From G963676655 sp963678305 (lineage in GTDB: Bacteria > Verrucomicrobiota > Lentisphaeria > Victivallales > Victivallaceae), in contig CAXXVV010000003.1 of assembly GCA_963678305.2 (NCBI GenBank), positions 930,001 to 994,000 of the forward strand: 64,000 bases of DNA, read 5' to 3'. Both the position numbers and the translations under genes were made by a program. Numbering within the stretch: position 1 is the stretch's first letter; every line of letters begins with the position of its first letter. Positions 17,081-26,556 of this stretch are shown in pieces. Below the pieces are notes generated by a model. That model made no database searches, was not told the origin of the DNA, and saw only the letters and a program-made list of their open reading frames with translations.

Positions 17081-20000
17081 TCATTCGAGGTATAGGACGC
17101 TGGTGGAACATTCCTCGATGGTCAGTTTTAATTGATCGGTATTGTTGCCAAGTTTTTTTCCGCTTATCGCGTCAAAAATATTGGTTTTACGAGGCAGGCT
17201 GAGCTTAATGCTTTTTGCTCCGTTATAGCCGTTATGGAGAATGATGAAATTCCGGTTTGCGTCAAAGACAATTTCCTCGTCAGTATAAATGTGAACTCCG
17301 GCCCAGCGGCAAACGTTCATCAGAAAACTTCGATCAAGACGCGGGACGACGGAATATACCGATTTCCAGTTGCCGAAATCCCTGGCCGCGATCGCGCCTT
17401 TGCCATCGGCAAATTTCGCGATAATGTCCGCTTTATTATCGGTAATCCGGAAACGGGGGCCGAATTCCGTCGGGTGCATTTTTTTCGTTGCCGGATAACT
17501 GAACCCGGCCGCGGTAAATTTCCGGTCCAAAGGTAGTCCTTTGCTCAACGGATGATTGGTGTTTGACAGTTTTGCCTGCATCTGTTCCCTGCCCGGAAGC
17601 TCTGCGACATTCATTCCGGTCATGGCCTTGATTCCGGATGCTTGCAAGCCCTTGTTCCAATCCACGTAACCCGGAGCGTAAAACCACAGGATAGTTCGCT
17701 GGTCAGCTTTCAACGCGTCAACCGCTTTACGGTCGGCGTCGGAGAGAAAGAATGTGTTCATCATGACAATCATTTTATATTGTTTTGCCGGAAATTTGGG
17801 ATTCCGCAAATCGCTGGTAACGTATACGTCAAACGGCGCTCCAAGTTTGAAAAACTCAGTATACCACATCCATTTGATCAGATTGCAACTAAGCGTCGGG
17901 CCGTAATAGACATCTTGAAACTTCGGGGTTTCCGGGCTGAATATAACTGCAATTTCCGCCGCGGATTGATAGCCTTTCCTGATTGCCTTTGAATATACTT
18001 CATCCATTTCCCCGATCATTTCAGTTACTTCTTTTTCGCCGAACCAGGAGATGCCGGAGCGTCCGGAACCCTGACTCATATCCGAGAACCATGATCCGAA
18101 ATTGCGGGTGATATCCGCGCCCATATTCCGTCGGGTGATGGCGCGGGTTTCGCGCTGACTGCGGTTGCGTCCGTAATTAACCGGGGCGGCCACGTATGTG
18201 CGGTTGTCGTCATCAGGCAGGTACATCCGGTCGTGAAGCCGGAATGAGGTCCAGGGGAAATAGGTTACCATCGGGGTGCCGGCCTGGCGGAATCCGTAAC
18301 TCGGAGCTCCGATATAACCGTCAATCGCCGGGTCTTCAAGCATGTCGGGCAAGTCGAAATTATTGTTGTTCAGTTGAGCTCCGGGACTATTGTAGCCCTG
18401 CATATGAGCAATCAGGAATCCATAATGAACAAAGATCATTTTGTTCCAGTCGGTCTCTTCTTTGACAAAGCGGCTGAGTTCGCGCAGGAATCCGCCGAGA
18501 ATGGTCGGAAGGAACTCCGCGTAATCAAAGGTCATACGCCCTTCGGTCGGATCGCGAAAAATGTTTCCATCTTTGCCTTCCGCGACTAACTCCCTGATAT
18601 CCGGGGTGGCAGTAGCAAAAGTTACCTCAGGCTTTTTCCATGATCTGCGTAAGGCGGAAACGTTGTTCTTATATTTTTTCCGGAGAAAATCGCGGAACAT
18701 TGCCAATGCCTGGGGATTATAATCGCCGGCGGTGATTTTGCCGCGGTCCGCCTGCCAGACATTGTTCGATACTCCGCCCATGACCGAGTCCGGCATCCCG
18801 CAGCTCCAAACATGAAATCCGACGATGCGCTTCCAGTAAGGTTTCTTTTTCAGGTGATCAAGCATGAATTTCCAGAAATCTCGACATTCACGCCGATATT
18901 TCTTTGACGCGAACGAGACGACATCGCGTTCGCCGAAAGCGGTAATCAGGCGTTCGCCCGGATTGGCCTGAAGCCATTGCATGGAGGGGCGCAGATCAGC
19001 CAGAATAATAATGCCGGCATCTGGATCGACTCCAAGTAATGTCGTTATTCTTCGCTCCAATTCCGCCATTTTTGCCTGCCAGCTGGTTTTTCCCTTGTGA
19101 ATGATGCCGCCGTAAAGCAAAAATTGATGAATTTTGATATTTGAATATTTATCCATGGTGTAAAGTCTTTTGGGGTCGGTCAAATAGATATGCCGCCAGA
19201 AAAACGGAGTGGTCGCTTTGTCGTTAATGACGAATGCCGCCTGACCGTTCGGGTATGCAACTTTCGCGGTGTCGATTGGTGACGCGTTAACGGTTCGCGG
19301 CGCGGTTTCAATTTCGGCAATGACATTATCTTTAATGCCGTCCAGGTCCAGTTCAATGCCGTTTTCACTGTCATACCCGCATAATCGCAGCGGAATTTTA
19401 CCTGACGGGGTCCACGGCGGAAGGGGGATTTTTGCCGTAATTGTGAGTGCGTTGACTTGGCCTTTGGTTGAAACTGAATTGACAATTTCACGGGACACGA
19501 TATAATCGACGTTTTGCGGGTTGAGTGCGCGATGACCCAATTCAAAGGCGAAAAAATAATTTCTTCCGAGCGGCATTTCCGGTTTCAAGGTAACGGAAAC
19601 CGTAATTTCAGAGCCGGGCTCCGGTTTTTCAGGAGTAATCTTGACGCCTGCGAATTTAATTTTTTCGCGAATACTAGTGCAATGATATGCAATTTTACCC
19701 CATGGTCCTTCCGGCGGCCGTTTGTAACAATAGATTTCCTGCCATTTTGAATCGTCAAATTTCGCAGCGGTCCAACCTTTAATTTTTTGGTTAAAACTTT
19801 TCCATTCCGGCCCGGTGCCGATACGGAGCGAACCGTTCGGGTAGTTGACGCTGAGTTCCACCAGCAATTCCCCCCAGCCCCATTGCCCGGGATTGCGACG
19901 CAGGTCAGACTCGACCGCGATGATATTTTTGCCTTTTTTAAGGTATTTGCTGACGTTGACCGGGGTGATCATTGTGGACCCGGTCGCAACTTCGGTCCCG

Positions 20001-22018
20001 TTCACCCAGATACGGTAATAATCGTTGGAACGGGCTTGAATGAACGCTGATTTAAAAGAGCTGTCAGTCAGGTTGAATACGCGGCGGAAATAACGCGGCT
20101 GCGATCCTTTGTGGACTTGATCCGGTTCCGGATACCAGATATACCAGGCATCCCAGTAAGGGGAATTTTTTCCTACCACGGGCTGAGGGGGGCCGTAAGC
20201 CTCCAGTTCAGACAAAGAGACTTTAGCTTTTGCCTTTTCAATCACAAACCTGAGTTGGCGGCATGTGATGCATGGAAATGTGATCGTGCCGTCCTTTAAT
20301 TCAGCCGCGGTGGCTTGTTTAATGGTTTTCCATTTTCCGCTTATGCGGTCAAAACTCCTTACCGAAGCGGCGTCAATTGCGACATTTGAACCGGAATGGA
20401 ATACTATTTTATCAATCTTTCGTGGAAATTTCCAGCGTAACTCCAGATATTGCGGATATTCATTTTCTTTCGGCTGCCAGACTGTATCCGGATTGTTATC
20501 AATCAGGTTGTCGGAGTAATAAGCGTGATAATCCCCAAAAGACGATGCGAGAATCCAGGCTCCGTTCGCGGACAGCGCCAAATCATGATCTTGTCTGAAT
20601 TTTTTCACTTTTTCTCTTCTTGTAAGTTTTGCTTTCATTGCCGGGTTGGCTGCGATTTCAGCGTCAAAGTTGCGTTTGATGTCACTGGCGGTAAATGCTT
20701 CCGGGAAGATGGTAAGTTCATCAATAATTGTTTTACTCAACCCGACGTGGCCCCATGATGGCAATGCGGTTCCGAGGGCAATGTAGTTCCACTTGTCAAG
20801 CCCTGCCAACGTTACCGAGCCACATGCCGCGCCATCAATAAATAAACGATATGAGCCTTTGTTCCAGACCAACGCAAACTGATGCCACTGTCCGGGCTTC
20901 CAGTCCGCAATTGACTGTGACAGTACTTTCGTTTTTTTGGTCTGGGTATTTTGCAGGATCAGTGATATTTTGGCGCCGTTATATGATTTCAGTAACAGAC
21001 ATCTTGTGCCGGGACCGAAAAGTGAAAGCAGGAAATAGAATTTTTTTTCCTGGGCCGCCCATTCTGGTTTGACCCAGAAAATACATGTGCCGGTTTTTGC
21101 GAACATATTTTTATCGGCATTATAATAAATTTTAATTTTCTTGTTCCCGGCAACTTCGGCGGCCTGGTTTTTAATGCCCGGGACTATGGAGACTTTTTGT
21201 CCGTATGTATTGACTCGCTGGTTTGAAGCTTGTTCCGGCTTTACTCCCTTGTCAAATGAGGCATGAAAAAGGGCCATGTTTTTTGGTGAAGGATCTTTTT
21301 TATCCTCTGCTTTTCCAATTTGATTAAGCGTATTTTTATACAAAGAGGCAACCTTTTCCGTCGTCAGGCATTCATTGAGAATGACAAGCTCATCAATTGC
21401 TGTTTTCTCATCTTCAATCATTATCCAGGACGGGTAGGGGGCTCCAATAATTATTTCTTTCCAGTCTTCGGGTAATTTAAAATGCGCCATACTGGAAACT
21501 TTTTTCCCGTCCAGATAAAAGGTGACGGTCCGGGCATTCCAGGTCAAAACAATGTTGTGCCACTGCTTATTCTGCCAGAGCGCGATGTCTGTCTTCAGCG
21601 GAATCGATTTTTTTGCTGCACGATTGCGCACCAGGAGCGCCAGGTCGGTCGTTTTGCATACTTTATAAGTAATAATATCGCTGTTGGTGTTATCGTGAAA
21701 AGCCTTGAATGAAACAAAAAAAGCAAAGTTTTTTGTAGCCGGAAGCCAATTCTGAGCTTGTATCCAGAAAGAACATGTTCCTTTTTCAATATTAAAGTTT
21801 TTTGCGGCGCTGAAAACAATGCGGTCCGTTTTGCCGCCGACAACTGCGGCTTCGCCCTTAATCCCGTTAACGTAATTTATCTTGCCGTAAACCCTGGCGA
21901 TTTTGCTTCCCGCGGCGGCTTCAGCGTTGGCGGTGCCGTCAAACGGAGCGTAAAAAAGCGTTTCGGCAATGGCTGAAAATGAGGTCAGCCCAATCATCAA
22001 TAAAATTAGGTTTTTCAT
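17081..22018 (-). CDS. Very large secreted multidomain GH42-like protein with two LamG domains and a discoidin domain
   Basis: A 1645-residue protein with signal peptide MKNLILLMIGLTSFSAIA. Two LamG/concanavalin-like jelly rolls follow (about 20-220 and 245-455, each with GKWxxI-type strands and GTCxFW). Next is an F5/8-type C (discoidin) domain (about 480-610, SDNLIDNNPDTVWQP) and a beta-galactosidase-like jelly roll (about 625-760). The catalytic TIM barrel (about 930-1340) is GH42-like, and then comes a trimerisation-like domain (YVTSDLRNPKFPAKQYKMIV, about 1390-1560). The N-terminal modules probably bind glycan. The exact substrate is unknown. It is the last gene of a LacI, pseudopilin, enzyme cassette, 99 bases after the pseudopilin. 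Confidence 0.85.
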   Translation of the reverse strand: MKNLILLMIGLTSFSAIAETLFYAPFDGTANAEAAAGSKIARVYGKINYVNGIKGEAAVVGGKTDRIVFSAAKNFNIEKGTCSFWIQAQNWLPATKNFAFFVSFKAFHDNTNSDIITYKVCKTTDLALLVRNRAAKKSIPLKTDIALWQNKQWHNIVLTWNARTVTFYLDGKKVSSMAHFKLPEDWKEIIIGAPYPSWIMIEDEKTAIDELVILNECLTTEKVASLYKNTLNQIGKAEDKKDPSPKNMALFHASFDKGVKPEQASNQRVNTYGQKVSIVPGIKNQAAEVAGNKKIKIYYNADKNMFAKTGTCIFWVKPEWAAQEKKFYFLLSLFGPGTRCLLLKSYNGAKISLILQNTQTKKTKVLSQSIADWKPGQWHQFALVWNKGSYRLFIDGAACGSVTLAGLDKWNYIALGTALPSWGHVGLSKTIIDELTIFPEAFTASDIKRNFDAEIAANPAMKAKLTRREKVKKFRQDHDLALSANGAWILASSFGDYHAYYSDNLIDNNPDTVWQPKENEYPQYLELRWKFPRKIDKIVFHSGSNVAIDAASVRSFDRISGKWKTIKQATAAELKDGTITFPCITCRQLRFVIEKAKAKVSLSELEAYGPPQPVVGKNSPYWDAWYIWYPEPDQVHKGSQPRYFRRVFNLTDSSFKSAFIQARSNDYYRIWVNGTEVATGSTMITPVNVSKYLKKGKNIIAVESDLRRNPGQWGWGELLVELSVNYPNGSLRIGTGPEWKSFNQKIKGWTAAKFDDSKWQEIYCYKRPPEGPWGKIAYHCTSIREKIKFAGVKITPEKPEPGSEITVSVTLKPEMPLGRNYFFAFELGHRALNPQNVDYIVSREIVNSVSTKGQVNALTITAKIPLPPWTPSGKIPLRLCGYDSENGIELDLDGIKDNVIAEIETAPRTVNASPIDTAKVAYPNGQAAFVINDKATTPFFWRHIYLTDPKRLYTMDKYSNIKIHQFLLYGGIIHKGKTSWQAKMAELERRITTLLGVDPDAGIIILADLRPSMQWLQANPGERLITAFGERDVVSFASKKYRRECRDFWKFMLDHLKKKPYWKRIVGFHVWSCGMPDSVMGGVSNNVWQADRGKITAGDYNPQALAMFRDFLRKKYKNNVSALRRSWKKPEVTFATATPDIRELVAEGKDGNIFRDPTEGRMTFDYAEFLPTILGGFLRELSRFVKEETDWNKMIFVHYGFLIAHMQGYNSPGAQLNNNNFDLPDMLEDPAIDGYIGAPSYGFRQAGTPMVTYFPWTSFRLHDRMYLPDDDNRTYVAAPVNYGRNRSQRETRAITRRNMGADITRNFGSWFSDMSQGSGRSGISWFGEKEVTEMIGEMDEVYSKAIRKGYQSAAEIAVIFSPETPKFQDVYYGPTLSCNLIKWMWYTEFFKLGAPFDVYVTSDLRNPKFPAKQYKMIVMMNTFFLSDADRKAVDALKADQRTILWFYAPGYVDWNKGLQASGIKAMTGMNVAELPGREQMQAKLSNTNHPLSKGLPLDRKFTAAGFSYPATKKMHPTEFGPRFRITDNKADIIAKFADGKGAIAARDFGNWKSVYSVVPRLDRSFLMNVCRWAGVHIYTDEEIVFDANRNFIILHNGYNGAKSIKLSLPRKTNIFDAISGKKLGNNTDQLKLTIEECSTSVLYLE

Positions 22019-22117
22019 TAATTAAATATTCCCGTGATAATATTTTTTCTGGTTTACGGATATAGTATTTGCTTCTTGCACTGTTGTCAAAAAACTGTTT
22101 ATGATGTTTTTAATTTA

Positions 22118-22909
22118 TTACGGCAGCACCAGTTGCGGTCCGTAACCGCGGAATATGACTTCTTTAGAGCCATGCAGGTCATCTTTATTGGTAAAGAAAT
22201 CCTTTGTCGACATATTTTTGACTTGTCCCCCCGCGAACAGCACATTTAATCGTCCCGCATGTCGCGGAGAAGTCATGTTAAACGGCGCACTGGTGCTGTA
22301 AGTATCACTGACTCCGTCGCCGTCCAAATCGATAATAGGCTTCCAGTAACTGATAATTGGCGGATAGTAGCATCTGGTGTCAAGCGACTCCTGTCGGTCG
22401 GTGAATGTACAAGTCGAGGGGCGGATGTGGTGAAGTTTCATTGAGGCGACGGTATACCTTGTCTGATTCATGTAGCCGAGGATGGTTGGGTAATTGGTTC
22501 CGTAAGTCGGCCCGTTGAAGGTATTGTTACGGACAACGCTTGGACACTTCATATAATTAGTGCCGAAGGAATCGTTAACAGAGCCTCCTGCATTTAAGTT
22601 GGTTTTATTAAAGTATGGACTGATTAACTGATCCCACCACAAGCGGTTTCCGTCTGCTTCTCGCAACGGAAAGAGCTGACCGTTGAAATCATCGGCATAG
22701 ATTATTACTGTTGTACCAAGTTGTTTGAGGATGTTCATGCACGAAATGCTTTTTGCCTTTTCCCTGGCTTTCCCCAGGGCTGGCATTAACATGCTGGCGA
22801 GAATTGCAATGATAGCAATTACGACAAGGAGTTCAATTAATGTGAATGTATTTCTTCCCTCAAGCTTGTGTCTGCCAAAGACCGATTTCATGTTTACTTC
22901 ATTTTTCAT
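22118..22909 (-). CDS. Pseudopilin-like protein with degenerate H-X9-DG domain
   Basis: A 263-residue protein with a longer leader (about 22 residues, ending EGRNT) before FTLIELLVVIAIIAILASML. The residue before the predicted cut is Thr, not Gly. The family segment CMNILKQLGTTVIIYADD follows. At the C-terminus RHAGRLNVLFAGGQV keeps the His and the spacing, but Asp-Gly has become Gly-Gly. GGAGA lies upstream of the ATG at a normal distance. It sits between the LacI regulator and the large LamG/GH42-like gene on the same strand, so it belongs to that sugar-responsive cassette. Confidence 0.88.
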   Translation of the reverse strand: MKNEVNMKSVFGRHKLEGRNTFTLIELLVVIAIIAILASMLMPALGKAREKAKSISCMNILKQLGTTVIIYADDFNGQLFPLREADGNRLWWDQLISPYFNKTNLNAGGSVNDSFGTNYMKCPSVVRNNTFNGPTYGTNYPTILGYMNQTRYTVASMKLHHIRPSTCTFTDRQESLDTRCYYPPIISYWKPIIDLDGDGVSDTYSTSAPFNMTSPRHAGRLNVLFAGGQVKNMSTKDFFTNKDDLHGSKEVIFRGYGPQLVLP

Positions 22910-22969
22910 AACTCTTTCTCCTGTATAAAATTATGATGGATTATTAATTGAATAATCGATAATGTATTA

Positions 22970-23983
22970 TCAAGCACTTTCCCTGATTACCAGTTCCGGT
23001 TTAATAAAAATATTTCTGGGCGGAAATTCTTCTCCGCGAATTCTGCTAAGTAGAATTTCAGCCAGCAGCCGGGCTTTCTCATCCCGGTCATATTTTATCG
23101 TGGTCAAGGCCGGCACTGAAAAAGCGCCGAATTCGATATTGTCGAACCCGACAATATCTATATCATGCCCGACTCTTAGATTCATGTCGGAGGCAGCCTT
23201 GATTGCGCCTAATGCCAGAAAGTCAGAGCGCATAAACAACGCAGTCGGTTTTATTTCCGTATTGAGCATTTCCTTCGCTAAATCATAACCCCCATGAAAT
23301 TTTGTCATATTAGCCGCCATTTCAGGAGTAACCACAAAAGGCTTAAATTCCAGATTGTATTCTTCAAAGGCTCTGCGCGCGCCTGATGCGCGCTCGGGAA
23401 AACCCCGCTGGTCATCCCCGCTGGTAAAAGTCGCGATACGGCGGTGCCCCTTTTTCAGAAGATAATTTGTGCCCAGATAAGCACCCAGTTCATAATCGGC
23501 GGAAACCCAGTCCATTGCGGTATTCCTGATAAATTTTGTAAAGACGCATTTAATGCCGTAATTTTGCAGTTTTTGAATAAACGGCTGTTCCAGCGACGGC
23601 GGTACCGGATAACAAATTATGCCGTCGACAATACCCCGGATTGATTGCAGCAGAAAATCCCGCTCTTCCCGGTTGTTGATGTCCGCGATAAAAAGTTTGA
23701 ATTTGTACTCATGGGCAATGAGATAACGCTGGACCGCGATCGCTTCTTCAAGGTATATATTGTTCTGGCTTGGCATAATAACCATGCCGATAAAAAATGT
23801 TTTCCCGCCAACCAGATTCCGCGCTGCCATGTTTGGCACATAACCAAGTCGTTCCGCAACTTCACGCAGCCGCTGTCGTGTTTTCAACTTTATTTTTTCA
23901 TTGCCGCTCAAAGCCATGGAGGCCGTGGATACCGCAACGCCGGCTTCCCTGGCTATATCCTTGATATTTATTTTTTTCTGCAT
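22970..23983 (-). CDS. LacI-family transcriptional regulator
   Basis: A 337-residue regulator. The N-terminal helix-turn-helix INIKDIAREAGVAVSTASMAL and hinge helix (YVPNMAARNL) are textbook LacI. The rest is the type I periplasmic-binding-protein fold (TFFIGMVIMPSQNN, DIDIVGFDN and so on), which would bind a sugar ligand. It lies 60 bases upstream of the pseudopilin and the LamG/GH42-like gene on the same strand, so it probably controls them and itself. Two 16-base operator-like sites (23999-24014 and 24055-24070) lie just before its start. Confidence 0.93.
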   Translation of the reverse strand: MQKKINIKDIAREAGVAVSTASMALSGNEKIKLKTRQRLREVAERLGYVPNMAARNLVGGKTFFIGMVIMPSQNNIYLEEAIAVQRYLIAHEYKFKLFIADINNREERDFLLQSIRGIVDGIICYPVPPSLEQPFIQKLQNYGIKCVFTKFIRNTAMDWVSADYELGAYLGTNYLLKKGHRRIATFTSGDDQRGFPERASGARRAFEEYNLEFKPFVVTPEMAANMTKFHGGYDLAKEMLNTEIKPTALFMRSDFLALGAIKAASDMNLRVGHDIDIVGFDNIEFGAFSVPALTTIKYDRDEKARLLAEILLSRIRGEEFPPRNIFIKPELVIRESA

Positions 23984-23998
23984 ATTACAAACCTTGAA

Positions 23999-24070
23999 AT
24001 TGAAACGTTACAAATAATTATATAGCCGGTTTCCCATTTTGTCAATACCATAAAATTGAAACGTTACAAT
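23999..24070. promoter_or_regulatory. Paired LacI-type operators
   Basis: ATTGAAACGTTACAAA (23999-24014) and ATTGAAACGTTACAAT (24055-24070) share a near-palindromic TTGAAACGTTACAA core centred on AACGTT, the form of LacI-family operators. They lie 16 to 90 bases upstream of the lacI-type gene start, 56 bases apart. This suggests looping or cooperative autoregulation. Confidence 0.75.
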
Positions 24071-24387
24071 TTTTTAAAGAATACTCTTTCACTGATGTCC
24101 GTCAGTTAACTGAATACAATGCCGCTTTCCATTTCGCAACCAATTTTGAAATGATTCATTGATTCCTGAAATATAGCACTTTGCATATTTTATATAATTT
24201 CACCATTTCAAATCAACAATCCTCAAATCAGGGGTGAATTATGCCTTTTTTTTGAAAATATTTCATTTTACAGGGGGTATATGAGACAATTAGAGCTTGT
24301 ATTTTCTTGAAAATAAACTATATTAGCAAGATTATAGATTTGGAATATAAGAAATCATAAAAAATATGAACATGGAGATAAAGCGTT
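24071..24387 (+). other. Intergenic spacer before the dksA-like gene, with a weak promoter
   Basis: I see no gene here. TTGAAA (24307-24312), 17 bases, then GATTAT (24330-24335) is a plausible but weak promoter for the DksA/LspA/MiaA operon. The rest is A/T-rich and shared with the divergent lacI-type promoter region. Confidence 0.4.
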
Positions 24388-24807
24388 ATGGCAGTTAAAG
24401 AAGTAACGAAAGTTCCTAAGTTCCGCGGCAAGAAAAAAGAGTTTTTCGAGTTGCTGATGGCGGCCCGTGAAAGTATTGTCGGACAAATGGAATTCCATGC
24501 CGGTGAAGCATTGACCCAGAACGGATCAGGCGCTGAGTCTCGCGGAATGGCGACTCATATGGCGGATCTCGGTAGTGACAATTCTCGTCATGAAATGGAA
24601 TTACAGCTGCTAACCGAAGAAGGTGACGTCCTTGAGAGTATTGAGGAAGCGTTGGAACGTTTAAAGAACAATGAATTTGGGCTATGCCTTGACTGCGGCG
24701 ATGAAATCCCCGAAGCCAGACTGCGCGCCAAACCTCATGCCCAATGCTGTATCAAATGCAAAAGTATCCGGGAACAAAACGGCGGAATAAATCCCTACGT
24801 TGATTAA
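24388..24807 (+). CDS. DksA/TraR C4-type zinc finger protein
   Basis: A 139-residue protein with an N-terminal helical coiled coil (acidic segment ADLGSDNSRHEMEL, near 64-78). A C-terminal four-Cys zinc finger follows (CLDCGDEIP, then CCIKCKS). In the family, such proteins insert into the RNA polymerase secondary channel and change promoter response, often with ppGpp. The DxxDxA tip residues of E. coli DksA are not obvious. The lspA gene begins inside its last codons (eight-base overlap), an arrangement also seen in Bacteroidetes and PVC genomes. Confidence 0.9.
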   Translation: MAVKEVTKVPKFRGKKKEFFELLMAARESIVGQMEFHAGEALTQNGSGAESRGMATHMADLGSDNSRHEMELQLLTEEGDVLESIEEALERLKNNEFGLCLDCGDEIPEARLRAKPHAQCCIKCKSIREQNGGINPYVD

Positions 24808-25354
24808 GTTATTAGATAAATCTGAATTCGGCAGTCGCTCAGAACGCCGGATTCTTTTTTTTGCCATTGCCGTGTGTGCGGTTCTGGTAGTTGTTGATCA
24901 GGTCACAAAACATCTGGTAGTTCATAATATCGCTTACGGAAAAATCATTCCGATTATCCCCGGCTTTTTTAATCTTACCTATATTACCAACCGCGGCGCC
25001 GCCTGGGGAATCCTTGAAGGACAGCGCTGGTTATTGCTCGGGTTCGGATTTTCTGTCATGGTTGCCGCGTTGTTTGCCTTACGCTGGTTTACCGAAGGCT
25101 GGAATGAGCGTTATGTGGCGTTGTTCATGGTCGTCAGTGGTATAATCGGTAATTCCATCGACCGGATATGGCGTCATGAAGTGGTCGATTTTCTCGATTT
25201 CCGGATATTCACCTATCGCTGGCCGTCTTTCAATGTCGCGGACAGCGCGATATGCGTCGGAATCGCGATCTATATTTTGTCACTGCTGCTGCGGCCGGAG
25301 AAGAACAAGAAGACTGAAAGCGAAGATCCGGAAGCGGCTGAAACGGCAAAATAG
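24800..25354 (+). CDS. lspA: Lipoprotein signal peptidase (signal peptidase II)
   Basis: LspA cleaves the signal peptide of diacylglyceryl-prolipoproteins in the inner membrane. The 184-residue protein has four membrane helices. It carries the conserved DQVTKHLV, NRGAAWGIL, GNSIDRI and FNVADSAI motifs, with catalytic Asp residues in the last two. A Lys/Glu-rich C-terminal tail is an addition. No ATG is available near the N-terminus, and TTG 24800, overlapping the dksA-like stop, is the best start. It lies upstream of miaA with only a short gap, so dksA-like, lspA and miaA form one operon. Confidence 0.95.
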   Translation: MIKLLDKSEFGSRSERRILFFAIAVCAVLVVVDQVTKHLVVHNIAYGKIIPIIPGFFNLTYITNRGAAWGILEGQRWLLLGFGFSVMVAALFALRWFTEGWNERYVALFMVVSGIIGNSIDRIWRHEVVDFLDFRIFTYRWPSFNVADSAICVGIAIYILSLLLRPEKNKKTESEDPEAAETAK

Positions 25355-25366
25355 TCAGGGGTGATT

Positions 25367-26290
25367 ATGTTGCATAATCAAAAAATACCGGTTATCATGG
25401 GCCCTACTGCCAGCGGTAAAAGTGATCTGGCGCTGTTTCTGGCCCGGGAACTGGACGGCGAGATTGTTTCGGTTGATTCGATGCAGCTTTACCAGGGGTT
25501 GGACATCGGGACTGCAAAGCCGACCGCGGCGGAGCGCAATCTGGTTCCGCACCATCTTATCAATATTTGCTCCTTTAATCAGCGGATTGACGTCTATCAA
25601 TATGTTGAAATGGCGGACCGGGTCATTGGAGATATTTTGAGTCGGGATAAATTGCCGGTTTTGTGCGGCGGGACCGGTATGTATTTCAAAGCATTGATGT
25701 ACGGGCTTGACCCGCTGCCGGGAGATTCGGTTTTGCGAACGGAACTTGACGCGAAATATGACAATGATGCCGGTTTTGAAGATTTAAAAGAATTGATGCG
25801 CAAGCAGGACCCGGCGGATTACGAGCGCTGGCACTCGCATCGTCGTAAACTGATTCGGGCGCTCGAAGTATTCACCCTGACCGGGAAATCAATTACCGAG
25901 CTTCAGACGAACAAACAGCCGGAATTACGTTTTCCGGTCGCGGCCCGGATTTTGCTTTGGGATCGGGATGAGCTGCGAGCGCGAATCGCTCTCCGGACCG
26001 GAAAAATGCTTGAAGCCGGCTGGATAGAGGAAGCGAAAGAAGCCATTGCCTCCGGAATTTTAAAATCGCCAACCGCCCACCAGGCTATCGGCTATCGGAT
26101 AATCGGTCGTTATCTTGCGGGTGAAGTCACTTATGACCAGATGCGAGAGTTGATCATAACCGGAACCTGGCAATATGCCCGGAGACAGCTTACCTGGTTC
26201 AAACGGCAACATTCCGAAGCCCAAATGGTTGATATGCCGGTTGACCGCAAAGATTTTCTCCTGGATATGAAAAACGCTTTAAAAGGTTGA
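25367..26290 (+). CDS. miaA: tRNA dimethylallyltransferase
   Basis: MiaA adds a dimethylallyl group to A37 of tRNAs that read UNN codons. The P-loop GPTASGKSD is followed by SVDSMQLYQGLDIGTAKP, PHHLIN, CGGTGMYFKAL and HSHRRKLIRALE, all typical. It is about 307 residues, the normal length. The frame is open from GTG 25361, but AGGGG ends at that position, five bases before ATG 25367, so the ATG is chosen. The gene ends the dksA-like, lspA, miaA operon. Confidence 0.96.
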   Translation: MLHNQKIPVIMGPTASGKSDLALFLARELDGEIVSVDSMQLYQGLDIGTAKPTAAERNLVPHHLINICSFNQRIDVYQYVEMADRVIGDILSRDKLPVLCGGTGMYFKALMYGLDPLPGDSVLRTELDAKYDNDAGFEDLKELMRKQDPADYERWHSHRRKLIRALEVFTLTGKSITELQTNKQPELRFPVAARILLWDRDELRARIALRTGKMLEAGWIEEAKEAIASGILKSPTAHQAIGYRIIGRYLAGEVTYDQMRELIITGTWQYARRQLTWFKRQHSEAQMVDMPVDRKDFLLDMKNALKG

Positions 26291-26467
26291 ATGGATGATT
26301 ATCTATGCTATCTTAAAAAGAGAGATTTGTTCATCATAGACGCAGAGGGAACGGGCAAAGATTATTTTGAGCCTGGTTAATTTTGTTTGAGTATCAGCCT
26401 GGGCTATTCATACAAAATGAGGGACTTTGCCTGAAAATAGATAATTTAAAATAATATTTTTTTAATC

Positions 26468-26496
26468 TTGAATTTTATTTGAAAGTATACTATATT
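26468..26496 (+). promoter_or_regulatory. Sigma70-like promoter of the TIGR04073-like gene
   Basis: TTGAAT (26468-26473) and TATATT (26491-26496) are 17 bases apart, about 60 bases before the start codon at 26557. Each box matches most consensus positions. Confidence 0.6.
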
Positions 26497-26556
26497 CCTT
26501 TGCTGAATACATTGTGCATTTTGCGGGATATTTAAAATTTACGGAAGGATTACCAT

